From: an uncultured Clostridia bacterium
GTDB lineage: Bacteria; Bacillota; Clostridia; UMGS1883
Assembly: GCA_947626145.1 (NCBI GenBank)
Contig: CANQRB010000010.1
Coordinates: forward strand, 1-64,000
Direction: 5' to 3'
Length of the DNA: 64,000 nt
Shown: piece by piece, positions 51,304 through 60,996 of the stretch
How the letters are laid out: every line of letters starts with the position of its first letter
How positions within the stretch are numbered: the stretch's first letter is position 1
Program-made: the position numbers and the translations under genes
Notes under the pieces: model-generated
What the model was told of the DNA's origin: nothing
Seen by the model: the letters and a program-made list of their open reading frames with translations, nothing else
Databases searched by the model: none

Positions 51304-51942
51304 TTATGCAAGTATTTTCTTGACGGCTTCGGCCATCTTGTCGCACTTGCAGTTGGCGAAGAACAGCTCGCTGAACTTTTCGCCGGCGACCGCGCCCTTG
51401 ACAAGCTCGGGATCAAGCTTTTCGAGGATAGTGATCATGTCTGTGTGGGTAACCTTCTTGACCTCGTCCAGAATTTTCTTGTTCCTCTGCTCGGGAACGG
51501 CCCTCTCCTTGGGATAGCCGCCGCCCCACTCTTCGACGAAGAGCTTCTCAAACACGTACTTGAGATTCAGCTCGGCGCCCCAGCCCCAGCCCTTGGCAAA
51601 GGGAAGAGCGATGGCGTTGCCGTTGTTCACCTGAGTGAACTGATATGCGTCGGTGGGATCGACAATATGTCCGCAGAGCACACCGGGGAAGGCGTTGCAG
51701 GCCAGCATTGCGCCCTCGCCTGTGCCGCAACCCGTCACAACAAGGTCGGCGGCGCCGCTGTTGAGCAGTATACCGGCAAGTATGCCTATCTGCACATAGG
51801 TGAGCTGGGCGGCGTCCTCGGCGGTGTACATTCCGTAGTTAAACACCTCATGGCCCAGGGGCTCGGCCACACTCCGCAGAGTGGCCTCGATTATGCTGTT
51901 CTTTGCAGCCTGACTGTTTTCGTTGATAAGTGCGATTTTCAT
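51304..51942 (-). CDS. RpiB/LacA/LacB-family sugar-phosphate isomerase
   Basis: 212 residues. Family features: 'MKIALINENSQAAKNSIIEATL', 'VTGCGTGEGAMLACNAFPGVLCGHIVDPTDAYQFTQVNNGNAIALP' with the active-site Cys and the GT/G-N-xNA anion-binding segment. The about 60-residue C-terminal extension ('KKILDEVKKVTHTDMITILEKLD') exceeds canonical RpiB (about 150 aa) and is seen in the RpiB relatives that occur in uronate/pectin loci. It isomerises an aldose/ketose phosphate; the exact sugar is uncertain. AAAGGAG precedes the ATG. It converges with the pectin operon. Confidence 0.9.
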   Translation of the reverse strand: MKIALINENSQAAKNSIIEATLRSVAEPLGHEVFNYGMYTAEDAAQLTYVQIGILAGILLNSGAADLVVTGCGTGEGAMLACNAFPGVLCGHIVDPTDAYQFTQVNNGNAIALPFAKGWGWGAELNLKYVFEKLFVEEWGGGYPKERAVPEQRNKKILDEVKKVTHTDMITILEKLDPELVKGAVAGEKFSELFFANCKCDKMAEAVKKILA

Positions 51943-52017
51943 GTTGTATCTCTCCTTTTATAATTTCTTAAATCAATTATACACCAAATTGTTCTAAAAT
52001 GCAATAGGTATTTTCAA

Positions 52018-53448
52018 TTATTTGCCGTCCGTCAACTCTTCCGCAGCGTTTTCGGTAAACTCGAACCTGCCCAGATCCATGTGGTAAATGAGGGTGGGCT
52101 TTGCCTTGATAAAGTAATTGCTGTCCAATTCCCCTTCGTCGTCCCCGTCAAACTCCGAGGCAAAGATGAATTTGTCGTACAGCCTGTATATCTTGCTGCG
52201 GGTGAGCTTTTCCACGGAAAAGCCGCTTTGGCGGCAAAATTCCATGGCCAGCAGCCGTACCGCGTTGGTGAGCTCGGTGCCCCGGGTCATGGTGCCGGTG
52301 TACACCGCCAACAGCTTTTTCGCCAGATCCTCGGCTCCGCTGGTGCGCACCGACTTGACCACGCTGTCGCTGAAGGCCGCCCGCTCCTCCGGGCTCATGT
52401 CCCTGATTTTACGCATATAGCTGCCCATCTCGTCGGCGTTGTTGAAGGAATAGCCGTTGACTCCGTCCACTACCTGACCGGCGTTGAGCGGGTCGGTCAG
52501 GGCCAGCACCGGCAGGCCTGAGGCCATGCCCTCCAGCATGGAAATGGAGTTTGTGTCGGAAAGAGAGGCCGTAACGTAAATGTCCCCGATGGCAACATAA
52601 GGCGGCATATCCTCGTGAGCGACTTTGCCCGTGAAAATCACCTTGTCGTCTATGCCGAGATATTTGGCCTGGAGTTCAAGCTCGCTCCTCACCGGCCCGT
52701 CGCCTATGATAATGAGCCTGAGCCTGTCCTCCGGAACCACGGTTTCCTTCCAGAAGCCAAGCAGCACGTCCACGCTCTTTTCACGGCCCAGCCGTCCAAC
52801 AAAAATGGCCACGGTCTCGTCGTCGGCTATGCCCAGCCTTTTCCTGAGAGCGGTTTTTTCGGCCTGGCTGACGGCTCCGGGGCGGAAGGCGTCCAGCTCG
52901 GCGGCGTTGTTGATTACGGTGACGGGCTTTTTTACCCCGATTTCCCGGCAGTACTGTGCCACCTTTTCACTGGGGCCGGTGATGGCGTCAGCGTGGTCGG
53001 CCACCAGCAGAAAGTATTGCCTCGCCAGCTTTGTGGCCGGGCGGGAAAGAGTCTTTGGCGCTATGTAGTATACATACTCGTCATACATGGTGTGCATCGT
53101 GTATACCATAGGCACGTTAAGCAGCTTTGCCATGCGGATGCCGCTCTGTCCCATGCTGAATTCCGTGTGGATGTGTATTATGTCGGGGCCGAACTCACGC
53201 AGAATGTCACGGCGGTGGCGGCTGATGGGCGAGGGGACGGGATAGCCGTAGAGCCGCCGCCCTGTTTTTGCCGCCGGACAGTGCAGCACGTTGTTTTCGT
53301 CCACATAATGATGGGCGCACTCGGTGTCGCCGGTGACTATCATTACCTCGTGACCCAGCGACCTCAGCCCCTGGGTGAGGATCTTTACATGGGTTATTAC
53401 TCCGTTGATGTAAGGCTCGTAGCATTCGGTGAACATTGCTATTTTCAT
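52018..53448 (-). CDS. GT4-family glycosyltransferase
   Basis: 476 residues from the ATG at 53448 (GGAGGT, 7 bases before). The GT-B fold is evident: 'ECYEPYINGVITHVKILTQGLRSLGHEV' (N-terminal nucleotide-binding half), 'IHIHTEFSMGQSG', and the C-terminal 'FVGRLGREKSVDVLLGFW' and 'TASLSDTNSISMLEGMASGLPVLALTDPLN' (EX7E nucleotide-sugar motif). It most resembles diacylglycerol glucosyltransferases and related lipid/glycan synthases. The last about 100 residues ('LTRSKIYRLYDKFIFAS') are an extra domain. It overlaps no neighbour and follows the DUF4250 gene by 13 bases. Confidence 0.92.
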   Translation of the reverse strand: MKIAMFTECYEPYINGVITHVKILTQGLRSLGHEVMIVTGDTECAHHYVDENNVLHCPAAKTGRRLYGYPVPSPISRHRRDILREFGPDIIHIHTEFSMGQSGIRMAKLLNVPMVYTMHTMYDEYVYYIAPKTLSRPATKLARQYFLLVADHADAITGPSEKVAQYCREIGVKKPVTVINNAAELDAFRPGAVSQAEKTALRKRLGIADDETVAIFVGRLGREKSVDVLLGFWKETVVPEDRLRLIIIGDGPVRSELELQAKYLGIDDKVIFTGKVAHEDMPPYVAIGDIYVTASLSDTNSISMLEGMASGLPVLALTDPLNAGQVVDGVNGYSFNNADEMGSYMRKIRDMSPEERAAFSDSVVKSVRTSGAEDLAKKLLAVYTGTMTRGTELTNAVRLLAMEFCRQSGFSVEKLTRSKIYRLYDKFIFASEFDGDDEGELDSNYFIKAKPTLIYHMDLGRFEFTENAAEELTDGK

Positions 53449-53461
53449 GTCGTTACCTCCG

Positions 53462-53641
53462 TCAGCGCTTGACAAAGCGGTTGCTTTCGATGTCGTACTT
53501 ATATCCGGCCCGCTCCATTATGGCTTTCAGCTCCTGGGCGTCCTCCTCAAGGTCGTCGCAGAGGGCGTCAAGCGAGGGATAAAAGTCCCTCAGCTTTGTG
53601 TTCAGCAGGCTGAAAAGAATATTTGGGTCTTTCGGCAGCAT
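53462..53641 (-). CDS. DUF4250 domain protein
   Basis: 59 residues from the ATG at 53641 (GAGGAGA site). MLPKDPNILFSLLNTKLRDFYPSLDALCDD and 'GYKYDIESNRFV' match DUF4250, a small helical family of Firmicutes with no assigned function. It leads the glycosyltransferase gene with a 13-base gap, so the two are likely co-transcribed. Confidence 0.9.
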   Translation of the reverse strand: MLPKDPNILFSLLNTKLRDFYPSLDALCDDLEEDAQELKAIMERAGYKYDIESNRFVKR

Positions 53642-53722
53642 AAAATCTCTCCTCAATTACAGCTTCTTTTTCTATTCTACCACATCTTAGCAAAAAAAGC
53701 AAACATGATTTTAAAAAAATTG

Positions 53723-53751
53723 TTGATTTATGTGTCGGATTGTAGTATAAT
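53723..53751 (+). promoter_or_regulatory. Promoter of zapA-U32-glmM operon
   Basis: TTGATT (53723-53728), 17 bp, TATAAT (53746-53751), 35 bases before the zapA start. Confidence 0.75.
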
Positions 53752-53786
53752 ATAAAATGTAAATTTGTAATAAGGCGGGAAGACCC

Positions 53787-54182
53787 ATGGATGAGAGAAA
53801 AGATGAAAGAGTAAAAACGGTGGTAAAGATCAACAACGCCGAATATACTATTGTCAGCACCGCTCCGGAGGAGTATGTGCGCAACGTGTCGTATTATGTT
53901 GATAAAAAAATTCGGGAAATGACACAGCATGACCGCCGTCTTTCCACTTCTATGGCCGCGGTGCTGGCCTGCGTCAATATTGCCGACGAGCTGTTCCAGC
54001 TCAGGGACGAGCACGACGAGGTGTCAAAAAAGCTGGTGGAGCTGGCGAACGAGGCGGGGGAGAACAAGCTCCTGCTGGATAAGCGCACCGCTGAAAATAC
54101 CAAGCTCACCAACGAAAATCAGGCCCTGCGCATCAGCATCGCCCGGCTGGAGACCGAGCTCAAGCACGCAAAAAAGCAGTGA
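53787..54182 (+). CDS. zapA: Cell division protein ZapA
   Basis: 131 residues. The N-terminal ZapA fold, 'VKTVVKINNAEYTIVSTAPEEYVRNVSYYVDKKIREMTQHDRRLSTSMAAVLACVNIADELFQL', is followed by a long coiled coil (about 75-130). ZapA binds and bundles FtsZ filaments at the division site. It is somewhat longer than Gram-negative ZapA because of the coiled-coil tail. The stop overlaps the U32 start (TGATG), indicating translational coupling. Confidence 0.93.
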   Translation: MDERKDERVKTVVKINNAEYTIVSTAPEEYVRNVSYYVDKKIREMTQHDRRLSTSMAAVLACVNIADELFQLRDEHDEVSKKLVELANEAGENKLLLDKRTAENTKLTNENQALRISIARLETELKHAKKQ

Positions 54183-56230
54183 TGAAGGAAAATTTGACCG
54201 AATTACTGTCTCCGGCCGGGGGCCCCGAGGCCTTGAGGGCGGCGGTGCAGAACGGCGCCGACGCGGTATATCTGGGCCTTAAGCGGTTCAGCGCCAGACA
54301 GAACGCCGAGAATTTTTCGGACAGTGAGCTGGCGGAGGCCGTGCGGTACTGCCATATCCGGGGCGCCAAGGCCTACCTCACCTTAAACACCCTTATGCGC
54401 CCGGGCGAGGAAGGGGCCGTGGAGGAGGCGGTGACCGCCGCCGCGGAAAGCGGGATAGACGGCCTGATAATTCAGGATTTGGGCGTGGCGGAGCTTGCCC
54501 GCGGCCTTTATCCCGGCCTTGCCCGCCACGCCAGCACCCAGCTAAGCGCTCACAGCTCCGCCGACGTGCTTTCACTGATGGAAAAGGGCTTTTCCCGGGT
54601 GGTTCTGAGCCGTGAGCTTTCGGCGGAGGAAATCGGGAAAATATATGACGAGACTGGCTGCGAACTGGAGGCCTTCGTCCACGGGGCTCTCTGCGTCAGC
54701 TTCTCGGGCCGCTGCCTTATGAGCAGCTTTATCGGCGGCCGCAGCGGGAACCGCGGCTGCTGCGCCCAGCCCTGCCGCCAGCGCTATGCCTGCGGCGGAG
54801 AGACGGGCTACTATCTCAGCCCCCGTGACCTCTGCCTTGTGAAGCGTCTGGACGAAATGAGGCGTTCTGGCATCGTCAGCTTCAAAATCGAGGGCCGGAT
54901 GAAGAGCCCCGAGTATGTGGCCACCGTTACCGGAGTTTATCGCCGCGCTCTTGACGGCGAGAGGGTGACGGCGGAGGACATGAAAAGGCTGACGGACATA
55001 TTCTCTCGTGGCGACGGCTTTACCGAGGGGTATTTTTCCGGCCTGAACACGCCGGAGATCATGAATACAAGAATTTCAAACGACAATATTTCCGCCGACG
55101 TGCCCAAGGAGCTGCTGGCCGAGGCCCACAATTCCTGCCGCGAGGGCAGCGAACGCCGTAGAGTCGCCGTTGATATGCGGTTTTCCGCCTGTGTGGGTAA
55201 AAATATGGCCCTTGAGGTTACGGACGCTGACGGCAACTCGGTACGGGCGGAGGGCGGCGAACCGTCTCCGGCACAGAAGTCTCCCATGACGGCTGAGAGC
55301 GCTGCCCGCAGTCTTGCCAAGACCGGCGGAACGCCGTATTACGTGCGGAGCTTTGAGCCGGAAATTGAAGACGGACTTTTTGCGCCGGCCTCGGAGCTGA
55401 ACGCCCTGCGCCGGGCTTGTCTTGAAGAGCTGAATGAGGTGCGGGGCAGTTTTGTACCTTTTGAGAGACACTCCTATGAACCGAAATTTGCCGGTGCTTC
55501 CGCCGGAAAGCAGGAGCTTTATGCGTCGGTGGAGTCTCTTGAACAGCTTGCCGCCGCCATGGAGGCGGATCGCGTGATCCTGCCCCTGAGTTTGCTGGAA
55601 AAAACGGCTTTTAAGGAAAAATATATTCCCTCACTGCCGCAGATAGTTTTGGATGGGGAGACTGTCCGTCGGCGGCTCATGGCTCTTCCAAAGGGAACCG
55701 AGGTCTACGCTTCGACCCTTGGCGGTCTGCGTATGATAAATGAGGCCGGACTGAGGGCGAGAGGGGACTTCGGACTTAACATCAGCAATTCCGCCTCCGC
55801 AAATCTGCTTGGCCGTGAGGCGGTCAGTCTGACCCTTTCGCCGGAGCTGAGCCTGAGAGAGATAAAAAATGTCGCCGGCTTATCTCCCGTGCCGGTGGAG
55901 GTGTTGGCCTACGGCCGCCAGATCCTTATGGTTAGCCGGGCCTGCATAATAAGGGGCATCCGTGGAAAGTGCGACTGCCGCCCACTGACCCTCCGGGACA
56001 AGACCGGAGCGGAGTTCCCCGTACGGGGTGACCCGGAGACACACATAAATACAGTATACAACTCCCGGCCCACCTTTATGGCCGATCGGCTGGAAAAACT
56101 GCGCTCCTGCGGCGCATCGGTGCTGCGGCTGAGCTTTACAGACGAAAGTCCGGCCCGTGTGCGGGAAATAATCGAAATGTACAGGAATGGCGGCAAGGCC
56201 CCGGAACTGTTTACAAGAGGATATTTTTAA
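54182..56230 (+). CDS. U32-family peptidase (RlhA/YrrO-like)
   Basis: 682 residues from the ATG at 54182, which overlaps the zapA stop (an upstream GTG at 54179 is also possible). The U32 signature is present: 'LSPAGGPEALRAAVQNGADAVYLGLKRFSARQNAENFSDSELAEAV', 'FVHGALCVSFSGRCLMSSFIGGRSGNRGCCAQPCRQRYA', 'KIEGRMKSPEYVATVTGVYRRALD'. The C-terminal half has the DUF3656-type part ending 'RPTFMADRLEKLRSCGAS'. Members include collagenase-like peptidases and the RlhA 23S rRNA C2501 hydroxylase. The Cys cluster ('CCAQPC') supports an iron-sulfur/RNA-modification member. Its location after zapA is common in Clostridia. Confidence 0.9.
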   Translation: MKENLTELLSPAGGPEALRAAVQNGADAVYLGLKRFSARQNAENFSDSELAEAVRYCHIRGAKAYLTLNTLMRPGEEGAVEEAVTAAAESGIDGLIIQDLGVAELARGLYPGLARHASTQLSAHSSADVLSLMEKGFSRVVLSRELSAEEIGKIYDETGCELEAFVHGALCVSFSGRCLMSSFIGGRSGNRGCCAQPCRQRYACGGETGYYLSPRDLCLVKRLDEMRRSGIVSFKIEGRMKSPEYVATVTGVYRRALDGERVTAEDMKRLTDIFSRGDGFTEGYFSGLNTPEIMNTRISNDNISADVPKELLAEAHNSCREGSERRRVAVDMRFSACVGKNMALEVTDADGNSVRAEGGEPSPAQKSPMTAESAARSLAKTGGTPYYVRSFEPEIEDGLFAPASELNALRRACLEELNEVRGSFVPFERHSYEPKFAGASAGKQELYASVESLEQLAAAMEADRVILPLSLLEKTAFKEKYIPSLPQIVLDGETVRRRLMALPKGTEVYASTLGGLRMINEAGLRARGDFGLNISNSASANLLGREAVSLTLSPELSLREIKNVAGLSPVPVEVLAYGRQILMVSRACIIRGIRGKCDCRPLTLRDKTGAEFPVRGDPETHINTVYNSRPTFMADRLEKLRSCGASVLRLSFTDESPARVREIIEMYRNGGKAPELFTRGYF

Positions 56231-56259
56231 AACGATAAATCGTCAAGGAGGAAAATATA

Positions 56260-57609
56260 ATGGGTAGATTGTTCGGAACCGACGGCGTGCGCGGCGTGGC
56301 CAACAAAGAGCTCACCGCCGAGCTTGCGCTTAAAATAGGAAGGGCCGGGGCCTATGTCCTCGGCAAAGAGAAGAACGGCCGTGCCAGAATTCTCATCGGC
56401 ATGGACACCCGTATCAGCGGCCCGATGCTGGAGGCCGCCCTTGTGGCCGGTGTGTGCAGCGTGGGCGCCGAGGTGGTATGTCTGGGCGTGTGCCCGACGC
56501 CGGCGGTGGCCTATCTCACCCGAACCCATGGCTTTGACGCGGGGATTGTGGTTTCCGCGTCCCACAACAGCTACGAATTCAACGGAATAAAGTTTTTTAA
56601 CTGTCAGGGCTACAAGCTCCCCGACGCGACCGAGGACGAGATAGAGCGTCTCATTCTGGGCGAAACGGAAATGCCCGAGCTGCCAACTCACGGCGGCATC
56701 GGTACCGTCCGTCGGGCGGAGCACATGGTTGAGGAATACATAAACTTTGCGGTTTCCACGGTCAATGTTGATTTGACCGGCAAAAAGATCGCTCTTGACT
56801 GCGCCAACGGCGCGTCCTCCGTCACCGGCCCCACGGCCTTCCGCAGGATGGGAGCGGAGGTGCTTGTCATCAACAACGACCCCGACGGCGTAAACATAAA
56901 TTACGGCTGCGGCTCAACGCATATCGAGGGGCTGCAAAGGTTTGTAAAGGAAAACGGCTGCGATCTGGGCTTCGCCTTTGACGGCGACGCCGACCGCGTA
57001 CTGGCTGTGGACAACAACGGCGGCCTCATCGACGGCGACGTTATCATGGCCGTCTGCGGCAATTATCTCAAACAGAAGGGACGGCTCAGGGGCAACGCCA
57101 TCGTCGCCACAATTATGAGCAATCTGGGCCTGTTCATTATGGGAGAGAAGTGCGGCATAAACATTCCCAAGACCAAAGTGGGCGACCGCTATGTCCTTGA
57201 GGAGATGCTCAAGAGCGGCTATTCTCTGGGCGGCGAGCAGAGCGGCCATATAATTTTTCTGGAGCATAACACCACCGGCGACGGCCTTGTCAGCGCGCTG
57301 AACTTCGCTCAGGTGGTGCAGGAGAGCGGACAGCCGGTCGATGAGCTCTGTAAAATAATAACTATCCTGCCCCAGGTTCTGGAAAACGCCAGGGTAGCCA
57401 GGAGCGGCGACACCCGCTACGCCTCCGATCCGGAGATAACGGCCGAAATAGAGCGCCTTGAAAACAAGTTCCGCGGACGTGGCCGTGTACTCATCAGGCC
57501 CAGCGGCACCGAGCCCCTTGTGCGGGTGATGATAGAGGGCGAAAACACCGAGGAGATCGCCGCCGAGGCCAAGGCTCTCAAAGAGCTTATCGAACGAAAT
57601 CTGGGATAA
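56260..57609 (+). CDS. glmM: Phosphoglucosamine mutase
   Basis: 449 residues. [22 protein letters not shown] is the canonical start. The phosphoserine site is in '[17 protein letters not shown]' (about 100), the metal loop is '[14 protein letters not shown]', the sugar-binding loop is '[11 protein letters not shown]' and the phosphate site is '[16 protein letters not shown]'. It converts glucosamine-6-P to glucosamine-1-P for UDP-GlcNAc and peptidoglycan. AAGGAGG precedes the start. It ends 1 base before the following acyltransferase gene starts (TAATG overlap). Confidence 0.98.
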   Translation: MGRLFGTDGVRGVANKELTAELALKIGRAGAYVLGKEKNGRARILIGMDTRISGPMLEAALVAGVCSVGAEVVCLGVCPTPAVAYLTRTHGFDAGIVVSASHNSYEFNGIKFFNCQGYKLPDATEDEIERLILGETEMPELPTHGGIGTVRRAEHMVEEYINFAVSTVNVDLTGKKIALDCANGASSVTGPTAFRRMGAEVLVINNDPDGVNINYGCGSTHIEGLQRFVKENGCDLGFAFDGDADRVLAVDNNGGLIDGDVIMAVCGNYLKQKGRLRGNAIVATIMSNLGLFIMGEKCGINIPKTKVGDRYVLEEMLKSGYSLGGEQSGHIIFLEHNTTGDGLVSALNFAQVVQESGQPVDELCKIITILPQVLENARVARSGDTRYASDPEITAEIERLENKFRGRGRVLIRPSGTEPLVRVMIEGENTEEIAAEAKALKELIERNLG

Positions 57610-59096
57610 TGTGCTGCGACGGATATTTTGAAAAGGAAAATTACTTCCTGCCGTGGAACGGCCTGACAGAGGCCCAGCGGGAGGAGCAGAAAAGCTTTCA
57701 GGCGGAATTGACCCGGCGGACGGGCTTTGTGTTCGGCGAGGACTGCGTGGTTTCGCCGGAGGCTCACATCTACGAGGTAGAACGGGCGCAGGTCGGGCGC
57801 GGGGTCAAAATAGCCAGTCATGCCCTGCTCCGGCGGCTGGAGCTGACCATGGGTGACGACTGTACCGTCAACTCCTATGCCGTCATTCACGGCAAGGTGA
57901 CTGTGGGCAGCGGTGTCAGCATTGCCCCCGGGGCCAAGCTGTTCGGAGAAAATCACAATTTTGACCGCATTGACGTCCCGTTTAAGCGTCAGGGCAACCG
58001 CCGTGAGGGGATAGTTGTCGGCGACGACGTGTGGATAGGTGCGGACGTTGTTATTGTGGACGGAGTTAAGGTGGGCAGCCATGTTGTGCTGGCCGCCGGC
58101 TCCGTCGTGGTGAAGGATATCCCCGACTACGCTTTGGCCGGAGGCAATCCGGCCCGTGTGATACGCGACCGCCGTGCGGCGCTTAAAGACAGTCCGGAAA
58201 CCGAAAAATTGATTTCTGACTTTGGCAGGACGGCCGGTGAACAGTGGAGGTCGGCGGCAGAGAATTGCGCGGCCGAGCTGGAGACAGGGGAGATACGTCC
58301 CTGGTGCGACGGGGCCGAAATTGCCGCTATGTTCGACGGTGAGCCGCCCTTTATGAGTAGGGAAAGGTATATTGAGAAGCTCCATTCAATGGAGGAGGAC
58401 CGCCACAGCTATGAGACAGTCATGTCCATTGGCTGCGCTTTGCATGCTCTGGGCGGTTCGCTCAACGGCCCGTTCACTTATATTGACGGCCTTGATATTG
58501 ACACATGGCTTTCGTCCCTGAAGTGGCCCGACGACCCTTGGGACGCCGGACATAATACGGATATTTTGGCTACGGCCATGTTTTTTAACAAAACTCTGTT
58601 CAACAAGCCTGTTCGGGAGGACAGGCTCTTCGGCTGGCTGGGACGGAACATCTGTCCGCAGACCGGACTCTGGGGCGGAGGCAGCCTGAACCTCCGCGTG
58701 AACGGCTGGTACAGGACGGTCAGGGGCAGCTACGGCCAATTCGGTCTGCCGCTGCCTTATGCGGAAAGGACTATTGACTCCGTGCTGGAGCACAGGGACA
58801 ACGGCTGTGAGTTCAACGCCTGCAACGTGCTGGATATAATTTACCCTCTCTGGCGCTGCGGCCTGCAAACCGATTACAGGCGCACCGAGGGACAGGCCTG
58901 GGCCCTTGAGACTCTCCGCCGCATAATTCCGCTGTGGAGGCCGGGCTTCGGCTTTGCTCCCGAAAAAGATCCGGTGACACTTAAAGGCACGGAGATGTGG
59001 CTTTCTATCGTTTACAATATTTGCTTATATCTGGAAAAAGATGAGCTCCTTGGCTATATTCCCAAAGGTGTACACAAAATAACCGACAAAATTTGA
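57609..59096 (+). CDS. Left-handed beta-helix acyltransferase fused to an alpha-toroid domain
   Basis: 495 residues. Residues about 40-185 form hexapeptide repeats ('VGRGVKIASHALLRRLELTMGDDCTVNSYAVIHGKVTVGSGVSIAPGAKLFGENHNFDRI', 'GDDVWIGADVVIVDGVKVGSHVVLAAGSVVVKDIPDYALAGGNPARVIRDR'), with the active-site His in 'GENHNF' of the galactoside/maltose O-acetyltransferase type. Residues about 235-490 are helical ('RLFGWLGRNICPQTGLWGGG', 'GQFGLPLPYAERTIDSVLEHRDN', 'ACNVLDIIYPLWRCG') and resemble an alpha/alpha-toroid. The fusion is unusual. The start overlaps the glmM stop by 1 base, so cell-wall glycan O-acetylation is suggested but not shown. Confidence 0.85.
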   Translation: MCCDGYFEKENYFLPWNGLTEAQREEQKSFQAELTRRTGFVFGEDCVVSPEAHIYEVERAQVGRGVKIASHALLRRLELTMGDDCTVNSYAVIHGKVTVGSGVSIAPGAKLFGENHNFDRIDVPFKRQGNRREGIVVGDDVWIGADVVIVDGVKVGSHVVLAAGSVVVKDIPDYALAGGNPARVIRDRRAALKDSPETEKLISDFGRTAGEQWRSAAENCAAELETGEIRPWCDGAEIAAMFDGEPPFMSRERYIEKLHSMEEDRHSYETVMSIGCALHALGGSLNGPFTYIDGLDIDTWLSSLKWPDDPWDAGHNTDILATAMFFNKTLFNKPVREDRLFGWLGRNICPQTGLWGGGSLNLRVNGWYRTVRGSYGQFGLPLPYAERTIDSVLEHRDNGCEFNACNVLDIIYPLWRCGLQTDYRRTEGQAWALETLRRIIPLWRPGFGFAPEKDPVTLKGTEMWLSIVYNICLYLEKDELLGYIPKGVHKITDKI

Positions 59097-59108
59097 CGAA
59101 TTTTTTTG

Positions 59109-59136
59109 TTGACTTTTTACAAATTTGTGGTATAAT
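59109..59136 (+). promoter_or_regulatory. Promoter of the RNase J gene
   Basis: TTGACT (59109-59114), 16 bp, TATAAT (59131-59136). It leaves a leader of about 113 nt; a second TATAAT-like sequence lies near 59206. Confidence 0.75.
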
Positions 59137-59255
59137 AACACTTAGGTGATGTGTTCTGGCAATAGAATATAGATTTAAACTCGGCATATTTGCGGAAATT
59201 TGAGTATAATTTTCGCTTTGTTTTGTGTTGCATTATTACGAAAACGGAGGTTTAT

Positions 59256-60923
59256 ATGGCAAAAAAATCAAAACTGAAAATCATTCCCCTGGGAGGAGTG
59301 CAGGAGATAGGCAAAAACCTCACCGTCTTTGAGTACGGCGGCGAGATACTTGTTCTGGACTGCGGCATGGCCTTTCCGGACGATACCATGCCCGGGGTTG
59401 ACAGCGTCATACCCGATATGACCTATCTCATCAACAATAAGGAAAAGGTAAAGGCCGTGGTGATAACTCACGGACATGAGGATCACATCGGCAGCATTCC
59501 CTATCTGCTCCGCAGCATCAATGTGCCTGTCTACGGCACAAGGCTCACTCTGGGTCTGGTCGAGCAGAAGCTGAAGGAATACGGCATACTGAGCATTTCT
59601 CACCTGAACCGCATACAGGCCGGAGATACGGTAAAGATAAGCAATAATTTCACCGTGGAATTTATTCGGGTCAACCACAGCATAAGCGACGCGGTCGGCA
59701 TGGCGATAACCACTCCCGCCGGCACGGTGGTTCACACCGGCGACTTCAAGATAGACTGTACGCCCATACTTGGCAGCATGATCGACCTTGCCCGCTTCGG
59801 CGAGCTGGGTAAAAACGGCGTCCTTGCCCTCATGAGCGACAGCACCAACGCCGAGCGCCCCGGCTATACCATGAGCGAGCGCACCGTTGGCGAAAAATTC
59901 GAGGAAATCTTCGCCAACACCCGCCAGCGCATTTTTATCGCCACCTTTGCCTCAAACGTTGACAGGGTTCAGCAGATAATAAACGCCGCCGTCCGCAACA
60001 AGCGTAAGGTTGCGGTTTCGGGCCGCAGCATGGTCAATATCATAGAGGTCGCCTCCATTTTGGGCTATCTGAAGATTCCCGAGGGCACGCTTATTCCCAT
60101 TGAGGACGTGAAAAAGTACCACGATCACCAGCTTGTGATTATCACCACCGGCAGTCAGGGTGAGCCCATGAGCGCCCTGACACGTATGGCTTATTCCGAC
60201 CACAGGAAAATTGAGATCACCCGGGGCGACTTGGTCATTATTTCAGCATCGCCCATTCCCGGCAACGAAAAGACGGTTTCCAACGTTATAAATGAGCTGT
60301 ACAAAAAAGGCGCGGACGTTATCCATCAGTCCATAACCGAGGTACACGTGTCCGGACACGCCTGCCGGGAGGAATTGAAGATAATACTCGGCCTTGTCAA
60401 GCCCCAGTATTTCATTCCCGTCCACGGCGAGGAGCGCCACCTAAAGCGCCACGCCGAAATAGGGGCGGAAATGGGTATCGACAAAAAGAACATCTTCCGC
60501 ATGGAGATAGGGCAGGTTCTTGAAATGGATCGGAGCAGCGCCAAAATCTCGGGCACCGTGCCCAGCGGCGCGGTTCTTGTGGACGGCTACGGCGTGGGCG
60601 ACGTTGGCAACATCGTGCTCAAGGACAGGAAGAATTTGGCCGAAAACGGTATAATTATGGTGGTAATGGCCATTGACAGCCGGAATAACAGGCTTGTTTC
60701 CGGACCGGAGATCATCAGCCGTGGCTTCATCTATATGCGGGACAACGAGGCAATAATGGAAGAACTGCGGCGGGTAGCCCAGACCAGCGTTCAGGACTCC
60801 CTGATCTCTAAGCAGCACGACTGGAGCACCATTAAGTCCAATGTAAAGTCCGCCCTCAGCGACTTTGTATATGAGGGCACACACCGCCGGCCCGTGATTT
60901 TGCCTGTGATTTTGGACGCGTAG
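59256..60923 (+). CDS. rnj: Ribonuclease J
   Basis: 555 residues from the ATG at 59256 (CGGAGG 7-8 bases before). The MBL-beta-CASP fold has 'VITHGHEDHIGSIPYLL' (HxHxDH zinc site), 'VHTGDFKIDCTP', 'LALMSDSTNAERPGYTMSE' and 'HVSGHACREELKIILGLVKPQYFIPVHGEERHL'. The C-terminal domain is complete. RNase J is the 5'-exo/endoribonuclease of Firmicutes mRNA decay and rRNA maturation. The length matches RNase J1. Confidence 0.98.
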   Translation: MAKKSKLKIIPLGGVQEIGKNLTVFEYGGEILVLDCGMAFPDDTMPGVDSVIPDMTYLINNKEKVKAVVITHGHEDHIGSIPYLLRSINVPVYGTRLTLGLVEQKLKEYGILSISHLNRIQAGDTVKISNNFTVEFIRVNHSISDAVGMAITTPAGTVVHTGDFKIDCTPILGSMIDLARFGELGKNGVLALMSDSTNAERPGYTMSERTVGEKFEEIFANTRQRIFIATFASNVDRVQQIINAAVRNKRKVAVSGRSMVNIIEVASILGYLKIPEGTLIPIEDVKKYHDHQLVIITTGSQGEPMSALTRMAYSDHRKIEITRGDLVIISASPIPGNEKTVSNVINELYKKGADVIHQSITEVHVSGHACREELKIILGLVKPQYFIPVHGEERHLKRHAEIGAEMGIDKKNIFRMEIGQVLEMDRSSAKISGTVPSGAVLVDGYGVGDVGNIVLKDRKNLAENGIIMVVMAIDSRNNRLVSGPEIISRGFIYMRDNEAIMEELRRVAQTSVQDSLISKQHDWSTIKSNVKSALSDFVYEGTHRRPVILPVILDA

Positions 60924-60951
60924 GTTTTTACTTTAAGGACACAATAACGAA

Positions 60952-60982
60952 GAAAATCCGCTCATCACGAGCGGATTTTCTA
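60952..60982. terminator. Bidirectional terminator between RNase J and ilvE
   Basis: GAAAATCCGCTC-ATCAC-GAGCGGATTTTC: a perfect palindrome with T-tracts on both sides. Confidence 0.85.
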
Positions 60983-60996
60983 TATATAAATTCATA

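Noticed and set aside
59190..59255. Upstream start of RNase J giving 22 extra residues
   Set aside because: No ribosome site there, and the conserved N-terminus begins at the ATG at 59256 with CGGAGG ahead.
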